This document shows, piece by piece, positions 18,534-27,500 of a stretch of 32,745 bases of DNA. The translations under genes and the position numbers were made by a program. Numbering within the stretch: the first letter of the stretch is position 1; every line of letters begins with the position of its first letter. The DNA is from a virus, in the IMG/VR virus record IMGVR_UViG_3300030390_001165, positions 4,870 through 37,614 of that record. The stretch is one strand, 5' to 3'. The notes beneath the pieces were generated by a model. The model saw only the letters and a program-made list of their open reading frames with translations. It had not been told where the DNA came from and did not search any database.

Positions 18534-18995
18534 ATGTTAAAAAATGAAATAAGCTCTAGAAGTAAAATAGTAGAGTTAGAAAAAGCGTTGTTAGACAACG
18601 TTGATCAAGAAAATATTATAGGAAACAATGGTGAGGTGGTAAGGTCAGAAAAGTTTCCATTAAAACATACATTTGCAGACGGTATATACATTAGGCAAAT
18701 GACAATGATAAAAGACTCTGTAGTTGTAGGTGCAATACATAATCACTTACATGTTTGGTTTCTATTAACTGGTCACATTACAGTAGCAACAGAAAATTCT
18801 ACAGAAGATTATATAGCACCTTGTTATGTAGTATCAACGCCTGGTGTTAAGAGAGTTATATATGCAAACGAAGAAAGTATATTTGTAAACGTGCATAAAA
18901 ACCCTAGCAATACACAAAACTTAGATAAACTAGAAGCTGAAATAGTTTCAAAAAATTACAAAGAACATGAAGAGTATACTAACAAAAACACATAA
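18534..18995 (+). CDS. Cupin-fold protein (153 aa)
   Basis: A single-domain beta-barrel protein of the cupin type. After a helical N-terminus (1-37), the core has GAIHNHLHVWFLLTGHITVA (66-85), matching cupin motif 1 with His at 69, 71 and 73. Then comes a second half with TPGVKRVIYANEES (102-115) in the place of motif 2. The usual motif 1 Glu is replaced by an aromatic residue and the motif 2 His by Arg, so a classical metal-dependent enzyme activity is doubtful. I recall similar cupin-like genes near tail genes of marine phages. A structural role, or binding of a small ligand or sugar, is as likely as catalysis. Its stop is three bases before the next start. Confidence 0.7.
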   Translation: MLKNEISSRSKIVELEKALLDNVDQENIIGNNGEVVRSEKFPLKHTFADGIYIRQMTMIKDSVVVGAIHNHLHVWFLLTGHITVATENSTEDYIAPCYVVSTPGVKRVIYANEESIFVNVHKNPSNTQNLDKLEAEIVSKNYKEHEEYTNKNT

Positions 18996-18998
18996 AAT

Positions 18999-19925
18999 AT
19001 GGCATTCGTAGCAGTAGCAATTATAGGAGCAAGTATTGCTGGTGCAGGTGGTCTTGCTAAGTTAGGGGTTTCTTTAGCTGGTCGTAGAGGTAGAATCAAC
19101 GAGCAAACAGCTGCTAAAAACGAAATGGCTAAGATGAAAAAAGAATATGAAAATCTTGATACTAGTAATCTTGCGGCTGGTGTTAGAAATCCTTTTGCAA
19201 ACTTAGAAAACACTTTTGAAGACATGACCGTTAATCAACAGCAAGCACAATTTCAATCACAACAATTTCAACAGTCTCAAGCTAACATTATGGATAGTTT
19301 AGGTGGTGCTGCCGGTGGTAGTGGTATTGCTGGTTTGGCTCAAACTTTAGCAAATCAAGGAATATTATCAGCTCAAAAATCATCTGCTAGTATTGGTATG
19401 CAAGAAGCTCAAAACCAAAAAATGGCAAATCAACAAGCTGCTAAAAACCAAGCTATGGAAGGTCAAGGTGAAATGTATGCTGAGAAAATGAGACAAGCAG
19501 GTGCACAAGAAGCTAGAGGTTTAGAATATCAAAAAACATCTACATTGTTTGGTATGTCACAACAAAGAACTGCGGCTGCTAATAACGCTAGAGCTCAAGC
19601 AAAATCTGATCAAATGAGTGCTATTGGTGATATAGCTAGTGCAGGTGCTTCAATAGCTACTGCTGGTATGAAAATACCAAAGCTACCAGGAGGAGATGTT
19701 GCTGCAAAAGTTGCAAACACAGGCACAGATATTTTAAATCAAGGTATGACAGGTGCTAAAATAAGTAATTTAGGCCAAACTACATTTAATCAATATGATG
19801 GTAAATTAGATACTTCTGGGCTTGATACTTATAACTTGCTAGGAGGTCAAAACGGCGCTGCATTTGGTGGTTCTGGAACATCTCTTTATTATAAGAAGAA
19901 TTTAAAAATAAATAAAAACAAATAA
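18999..19925 (+). CDS. Internal virion / ejection protein (308 aa)
   Basis: Probably one of the proteins packed inside the capsid or tail that enter the host envelope ahead of the DNA, in the manner of T7 gp14 or P22 gp7/gp20. A hydrophobic Gly/Ala segment lies at residues 3-26 (FVAVAIIGASIAGAGGLAKL). Then comes RNPFANLENTFEDMTVNQQQ (about 63-82) and a long Gln/Ala/Met-rich helical region (about 80-200). A second small-residue stretch lies at about 208-222 (MSAIGDIASAGASIA). The C-terminus is Gly/Asn-rich and ends in basic residues. It is the first of three consecutive genes of this type. The assignment rests on composition, order and family resemblance. Confidence 0.68.
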   Translation: MAFVAVAIIGASIAGAGGLAKLGVSLAGRRGRINEQTAAKNEMAKMKKEYENLDTSNLAAGVRNPFANLENTFEDMTVNQQQAQFQSQQFQQSQANIMDSLGGAAGGSGIAGLAQTLANQGILSAQKSSASIGMQEAQNQKMANQQAAKNQAMEGQGEMYAEKMRQAGAQEARGLEYQKTSTLFGMSQQRTAAANNARAQAKSDQMSAIGDIASAGASIATAGMKIPKLPGGDVAAKVANTGTDILNQGMTGAKISNLGQTTFNQYDGKLDTSGLDTYNLLGGQNGAAFGGSGTSLYYKKNLKINKNK

Positions 19926-19926
19926 T

Positions 19927-21540
19927 ATGGCTGTAACTACAAAAGCAGATATGGCCCTAATACAAGGGGCAAGAGATGTAGGTAAAAGTATGGGGCCTGC
20001 AGACTTATCAGGTCTTGATAAAATAACAACAGCCGGAAAAGACATGGCTGTTAGTGCTTTAGGTGAAATACAAAAAATAGAGCAAGCAAAAGTTGATTCT
20101 AACAATGCTTTTACAGAAGCTGCTAATGAAGTTGAATTAGCTTCTGGTTCTTTAGGTGAGGTACTATACAATGATACTGTTGATTTTGCACAACAAGCTA
20201 AACAAAATTATTTAACAGCTTTAAAGGCAGGTGATGATAAAGGTATGATGGCGGCTAAAAAATCAATGCAACAAAGATCTGCTTTTACGCAACAACACAA
20301 AGCATTTGTAACAGATTTAGCTAAATTACAAAAAGATGGTGATTTAAGTTCTGCACATACAAAAGAAGAAAACGAATACATGACAGCTGTTTTAAAAGGA
20401 AACTACTCAGTTAAAACAAATGACAAAGGTCAAATGGTTTTTAACGTTAATGGCGTAGAAAAAACAAATGCTGAGTTTGAAGACATGTATATTTTAAAGA
20501 ATTATGAAGTTGGTAAAACTCTTGGAGAACTAAACGCTCTTAACAAGAAAAACTCTACGTTTGACAGAAATGCAACTACAAATGCACTTGCTCAAATTGT
20601 TCCTAACACTATAAAAGATTTTAGAGCTTCAATATCTGATGATATAGGTGGTGGTAAAAACCTTCCTACCTTGTTAAACGAAGATATTAGTTTAGACGAA
20701 GATATATTAAGAGGTATTGGTGGTTGGGACGAAAATGGTGATAATATTGTTGATCCTGAAGAAAAAGCTAAACTTATAGATGCTATAACAAACACTAATA
20801 ATCCAAATTTTGATTTAGAAACTTCTAGGTCTATAATGACAGATAAACTTGTTAATGCTGTAGAAAACAATCATACTAATCATTGGGAAAAACAAAGAAA
20901 AGCAGCAGAACAAGCTAATAAAGACAAAACCGCTGCGGCTAAAAAAGTTTTTGATGATAAAATGGAGTTAGAAAGATACAAGCAATCTCAACTAAATTTA
21001 AGAAATCCAAACGCTAGAAAAGATCTTATTTTAGATGAAAAAATGGAAGAGTTTAGCTTGCTAGAAGCTAGCAGGGTAGATGCTCAAGGTAATAATACTA
21101 TGTTAGATGCTATTGCACAATATTCAAAAATGGATGAAAAAGGTGGTTCTAGTCTAAGAGGTAATAGTAAAGATTTTAAAATTATCAGACAAGGTGTTGC
21201 AAGAGAAATTAATTGGTATAGAAATAATATTGATCAAAGCGCTGATGTTCGTCATTTATCCGCAAAAGATATTGCAAAAGATTATCCAAACGCAAATCAG
21301 TCTGGTGCTTTTGATGGTACTGGAAATGGTAAATCAGGTTACTATAGAATAGTAGAAGATGGAGATAAAGTAGATAGTAAAGGTAATACAATTTACGTAC
21401 CTGTTTTAATTAATAACGGTTGGCAGCTTGATGGCAATAACCTTACAAATACAATTGATTATGACGCTACGGCAATAAAAGATCCTGATCAAACATCTAC
21501 TAGCACTGGAAGTTTAGACCCTAAAGATGAAAATAAATAA
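19927..21540 (+). CDS. Internal virion protein with EF-hand-like loop (537 aa)
   Basis: A mostly helical protein between the Gln/Ala-rich ejection protein and the giant 2938-residue protein, a position like that of T7 gp15. Charged, coiled-coil-like helices occur around residues 55-140 and 300-365 (NHWEKQRKAAEQANKDKTAA). At 268-279, DENGDNIVDPEE matches the EF-hand calcium loop at positions 1, 3, 5, 8, 9 and 12. It could bind calcium, although a single loop may not do so alone. There is no signal peptide or membrane segment. The start is one base after the upstream stop, and its TAA shares its last A with the next ATG (TAATG). It is likely a partner of the giant protein in DNA ejection; this is inference. 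Confidence 0.62.
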   Translation: MAVTTKADMALIQGARDVGKSMGPADLSGLDKITTAGKDMAVSALGEIQKIEQAKVDSNNAFTEAANEVELASGSLGEVLYNDTVDFAQQAKQNYLTALKAGDDKGMMAAKKSMQQRSAFTQQHKAFVTDLAKLQKDGDLSSAHTKEENEYMTAVLKGNYSVKTNDKGQMVFNVNGVEKTNAEFEDMYILKNYEVGKTLGELNALNKKNSTFDRNATTNALAQIVPNTIKDFRASISDDIGGGKNLPTLLNEDISLDEDILRGIGGWDENGDNIVDPEEKAKLIDAITNTNNPNFDLETSRSIMTDKLVNAVENNHTNHWEKQRKAAEQANKDKTAAAKKVFDDKMELERYKQSQLNLRNPNARKDLILDEKMEEFSLLEASRVDAQGNNTMLDAIAQYSKMDEKGGSSLRGNSKDFKIIRQGVAREINWYRNNIDQSADVRHLSAKDIAKDYPNANQSGAFDGTGNGKSGYYRIVEDGDKVDSKGNTIYVPVLINNGWQLDGNNLTNTIDYDATAIKDPDQTSTSTGSLDPKDENK

Positions 21541-24500
21541 TGAGCAAAAGACCTATTGACCAACTTTATGCAAATGTAAAAGCCGATGGCAGGTTTACTG
21601 GTGGCTACGAAGATTTTGTAGGCGCTATGAAAGACGAGTCATATAGAGATAAAGTGTTTGATAGTGTTTCAAAGTCTGGTGAATATTCTTACAACCAAGA
21701 TAGCTTTCACATAAGGTATAGACCTGAATCTTCAGAGTTTATGCAAGATGGTGATGCTATTATTTTTAATAACGACAAAGAATATACAGAGCGAGATATT
21801 ATTGCTACAGCAGGTGGTACAAACGAGCAGGTAACTGGTATGGGTCAAGATCCTAATACGATTATGGATAAGTTAAAGCCTGTTACAGCAGATTTAATAG
21901 ACATGGACGAGGAAAACGTAGTAAAACACCTTAGACAGTCTTATTCTGGTATGGGTTTTGAGTTTGAAGAAGGAGGACTTGGAGATTATGTTTATGTAAC
22001 TCACCCAGACGCTAAAGAACCATTAAAAATATCTACAGATAATTTTGAGCTAAAACTTGGTGGTAAAAAGCTACTTAATGGAAACCAAAAAAATGCAGAT
22101 AAGTTAAATGAGTTTTTTAACACTTATGGAAACCCTGATGCAATGGCGATTAAAAATTCCCATGCGTTACCTCAGCAACTTACTGTTATAAACGATATGC
22201 TTAATGAAGAAACTCGTGATGAGGGTGGAGAAAACAGATTAAGCAAAGAAGCTCATAACGCTAACGCTGCTAAAGATATAGAAGGTGGTTATATTGCTAG
22301 GTTTGGAAGATTTATTGAAGAAAAAGGCAGTGTAATGAAATACGTGCCTGGTGTTGGAGCTGGTTCTTTTGGAGGTTTAGGTCTACAAAATTTTGACAGA
22401 GCTAGGAAAGTTGTTGGTACTGTAGGTGAAGTTCTTGGAAAAGCAATAAATGCAAATTCAAACAAGCATCTTGAAAATGCAGAAGATTATTTTGAAGATT
22501 TACAAAGATTAGCACCTGAACGTTTTAAAGAGCTAGTGCCAGAAGGTGAAGTAACTCCTGAGCTTATTAAAGAAAAAGCTATACAACTAAGAAGTAACGA
22601 GTTACAAGAAAATGAAAGGATAGAAAGAGTAAATAGTCATTTAACAAACTTATCCTCAGAAGAAGAAGATTATCTTATGAAAGTCTCAGCTAAGCAAACT
22701 GAGAGAATGGGAGCTAGAGTTAAAGACAACAAAATAAAAATAAACAGAGTACTTACGTTAGAAAAGGCGGTTGTTCAAGAAAGCAATGATCTAAACAAAC
22801 TTATTGAGCAAATAAACGCAAGAGCAGAAGGAGGCGAGGTTATATCAAGAAAAGAAATACAAGATTTTAAACTAAGAGAGCAAAAACTTAGAAATACTTA
22901 TAACCTTGTTAACAAAGCTAAATTATCTCACATAGACCTAAATAATAATTTCGAGGCACAAAAAGAATCTTTAGATTATTTAGATAACATTAACAATGTA
23001 ACTGCAAACCAAATATACACGTTTGGTACAGGAAGTATGAAAATGCTTGGTCAAGGTCTTTGGCTTGCTGGAACTGTTACTGATCATCTTGGCACTGCTT
23101 TAGAGAATGCAGGTGATAATAGAGAAAACAAAGGTAAAGGTAAAAACCAAATAAACAATTCAAATGTATCTGCTTTAAAAGTGATAACTTATGGTTTAAG
23201 AGAAGCTAGCAAGAATATAGACAAGATGGAAATGGATAGGTTTAACAAAAAACAACCAGTAGGTTTTTCTGGAGTTAAAAGTACTGTTGAAAAAGGTATA
23301 CTAGGTGTTTTTGAAAATTTACCTAATCTAACACTTGCTTATGTTACTGGTGGAGGAAGTATGGTAGCTAACATGGCTGTTTTTGGTTTATCTGGAGGTG
23401 TTGATAAGCATAAAGAAATGGTTAAAGATGTTGAGTCTGGTAAAAGAAAATATACTACAGATCAATTAATTTTTGCTCCTATAGCTTATGGTGGTTTTGA
23501 GGCAGCAACAATGATACCTGAAATGTTGATGTTAAGAGGAGCTCTTAAAGGATCAGGAACAGGTGTTTTTGGCGAAGTTAGAGATGAACTTTTCAAACCT
23601 ATTCTTGCACCAATTGGTAGATCGTTATTAGGTTTTGGAAAAGCTCAAGCAAGTGAAATAGCTCAAGAAGTATTCACGCAGTTAGGTCAAAATGGTGTAG
23701 ACAGATTTATGCTTGATAAACGAGACGAAAGAGGAGATAGAGTTGAATTAGGTGATGGTTTAGATGCAGACTTTTTTATCAAAACAATTGGATCAACAGG
23801 TGCTTTTCACGTAGGACCAAGAGCTTTGCAAGGTGCTTTAGGTTTAATGACAGGTATGACTCTTGAAGCTGATAATGTTGAAATGAACAAGAGATCTGCT
23901 AAAATGGTTGACTTAAAAGCTAAAATAAAAATAGTAACTGATCAACTTCTTGGTGATGAGTTTTCAGCTGTAAACAACTCTGTTGGTAGAGGTAAAAAAG
24001 AAGCAGAGTTAAACGAACTTGAATTAGAATTATCTAAAGAAGAGTTAGCTTCTGAAACTCAAATTAGTAGTATTATGGCTAGGTTTGGTGGTTTAAACCA
24101 AAGAGGTGTTAACTTACTTAGAGGTTTAGCTAGAGAATCTGGATCATTAAGAGATCAAGCTAGAGAAATAAAACAAAACCCTGACTTGTCAAGAAAAGAA
24201 AAAAGACAAAAACTAAAAATGCTTTCTGACAGGTTTGACAATGTTGAAGCTCAAAAAGAACAATTAATAAATCATGATAAATCTTATCAACTAGAAGATG
24301 GTAAAAAAGTCAAAGATTTAGAACAAAGAGCATTAGCAATTTTAAATGATAAAAATAAAACAGCTCCTACCCAACAACAAGTAGAAAAGCAAGCTCAGAA
24401 AATGTGGGACGAAGAAAACAAATCTAGTGACTCTTCTTATACTCAAGCTAGACAAGGAGTAGCAGATCAAATAAAAAGGTTTGAGTCTGACGTAATGATT

Positions 24501-27500
24501 GGTAAGATAAACGAAATTGATCCTGAAGCACCAATAGAAAAATTTGAAGGTAACACTTTGCAAGAAGCTAAAGACTGGTTAACTAACAATTTAAAAGAAA
24601 AAGGTTTTACTAAAAAAGAAATAGGTGGTTTAGTAAAAGAATTAGAAGATACATGGGAAGATGCAACCGCGTCTATACTTCAACCTAAGGTTAAAAACAA
24701 GGGTGTAAACAAAAAAACAAATAAATTTGACAAGCACCAGCTTATAATTGTTAATGCTAAAAAATCGGCTAAAAACAAAAACTTTGCAGCAAGAGGACAT
24801 GAGATACTACATGCTGTAGTTTGGAAAGCGTTTAAAGCTTCTGGTGTAGGTTTTAAAACTATGGCTCAAGGTATGGAAAGCCTTATAAAATCTCAAGATG
24901 AGGTTGGTGCTAAATGGTTAAAAGACAGAATGAAAGCTTATGTAAATAAAAGTGGTAAGTTAGATAATGATTACTACGAAGAAGTTATAATGGCTATAGC
25001 GGACGGTATTAGAGCTGGTCGTATTAAAAATGATGGTGACACCCAAGCCGCTGTACAGTCTTCTTTAATGAAAGCTATAAAAAAAGTTTTTCCTGGTCAA
25101 GAAGATGCTGGTAGCTTATTGATAAACAATCCTCAAGACATGCTTAATTTAATATCTAAGTATAGCTCAAGCCTAAAACAAGGTGAGCTTGATCTTGATA
25201 TTCAAAAGCTTGTTGCTGGTGATGTTGTTGTTTCAGAAGACTTAAAAATTGTAGAGCAAAAAACAGCAAACCGTAAGTTTAAAAAATCTATGGACGCTCT
25301 TAGTAAATCTGCTAGAGAAGTTTTAACCGAAGCAATACAAGAGTCTAGAAAAATATCTGCAGAAAAAGTTAATGATGTTTATGGTAAGTTTAAAAATGGA
25401 AATGTTGAATCGTTTGACGCTTTAAACGATATAGGCTTAGCTTACGATGCAATGTTTAATAAAGCAATAAAACAGTTTGAGGACGAGCACAACGTTAGGT
25501 TTGGACAAGAGCAAATAGATCAATTTAAATTTGAAGCAATATATGGTGATAGAGGTATAAGAGGTGCTTTGATTTTTGATCCTAAAAAACCTAGAAAAAT
25601 ATTTGATCCTAGCGTTCAAGTTATTATAGATGGTGTATTAAAAGATAATGTTCCAGCTAAATATTTAAATGGTTTATTACCTCAACGTATGATTGAGTTT
25701 GCTGTAAAGGCAATACCAAACCTTGATGAGTATTATGCTAAAGATATTAGCAACATGATAGACTTAGAAGCTGAAGAAACAGCTGACGTTATCGCAGACA
25801 ACACTCAAGAGTACAAAAGAGATAAAAAAGATTTAACAGATTTATCAGTTGTAAAAAAAGAAGCTATTAAAGCCATTAACGATGATGTTAAAAGTATAGT
25901 AAAAAGAGCACTAGCAAACCCAGTACAATCAGCACAAGAAACAATTAACGCTATTGAGCAAAAAATAGAAAAAGAATATTTTAAGCTTATTAAAAAAGAA
26001 ATGGGTGGCATACACCAGTATGGTAAAAGTAAAATTGTAGTTATAAGTGAAGAGTACAAAGCATTTCATGATTTACAACACGACATTGTAGTTAAAGGTT
26101 TACCAGCACAAACTATTAAAAGAAAATATAACACTTTGTTTGATTTAACAAAGCTTGGAAGAGAATTAACTCCACAAGGTAACGCTATATACGATATAAA
26201 GTTATCAAAGCCTAAAGCTGAGTTTATTAACTTTTTTATAAAAGGAAAATATACAACGTTAAAAAACAAACAAGCTTCGCTAGCAAAAGAAGTTGCTCAA
26301 GCATTAGCTTCAAAAGCTGCGTATGAGATTTTAAAAGATCAAGACGTTTTAAATCAAATTGCTGAAATGCAAGATCTGCAAGGATTTACTTCTTTAATAG
26401 GTATAGAAAACGAAATTAAAGAGATTGGTGAAAATTTAGATAAGAAAAAAGGTGAAGAAAGAAAGTTTGATAACATTAAGCTTTCTAAAGATATAGCTGA
26501 ACTTAGTGTTGACGAAAAACAAATACTTTACAAAGGACTACCTAAACTTGGTAATGAATTCATGAAGCGTGGTAAGTCAATGGCTGCAGCTTTTAATGTT
26601 GTATATCCTGAGCCTATGTTTGGTAAGTATAGAAAATCTATAATAGCAGATGCTACTAAGTATATAAAACAATACGAGGTTGATAAGAAAAGGTATGAAA
26701 TAATTGGTAAAGAAATGCCTAGCACAGTAGCAGAAGTTATTAGAGATGAGTTTAAAATGAAGGAAGAAGAAAGCACTATAAAAGAAGTTTTAGGTCTTGA
26801 TGCTTTTTCTATAAACTTTAGAGACCCTAAACAATTGCAAGACGTTAGAGAAGCTGTGGTTAAAATAGCTGATAAAATAGGTATTGAAAAAGCCGCTAGG
26901 TTTTTAACGTTTTTATATGCTTCTGGAAAAATTGGTGGAACTAGACTTGTTAACAATGGTAAAGGTGGTTTAGAAGTTGATCCTGATTTTGAAATAAAAA
27001 GAGCTGCTAAAGGACTAATAGCTAAAGAAACAGAAACTTTAAGATACGGTATTTTTGGTAGTGCTCAAGATTTTACTGCTTTTGTTTTAGAAGGTTTACC
27101 AGGTTATACTAAAAAATATAAAAGTAAAATAGCTAAAGATGCTGCTCAAAACGTTGGCAAGCTAAACAAAGACTTTAACTACGATGATGACTTAGCTTCT
27201 GCTAAAGTAAACAAAGCATTTTTAAAAGAAATAGCTGATGTAATGAGAGATCTTGAGGCTGCTGGAGAGATTACTAAAAATGATATAGGTATGTTTATGA
27301 TGAGTTTGTCTGGCGATATGAGAACACCTCTTGCTGCTGCAGCTCAATTACAATATTACACTGGTGATGGACCTTACTCTGCTAAAACACACGTTTATGA
27401 ACATGTAGTACCTAGAAAAGTTATTAATATGATGTTAGTTGGTTATGCTACTGGTGCTGTTACAGAAGCAGATCTTGACATTATGTTAGATGCTTTTTCT

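Noticed and set aside
26528-26956. A 142-residue reverse-strand reading frame opposite the giant gene
   Set aside because: It lies wholly inside a long, well-supported forward gene, has no leader or family resemblance, and reads as Ser/Leu/Ile-rich shadow sequence.
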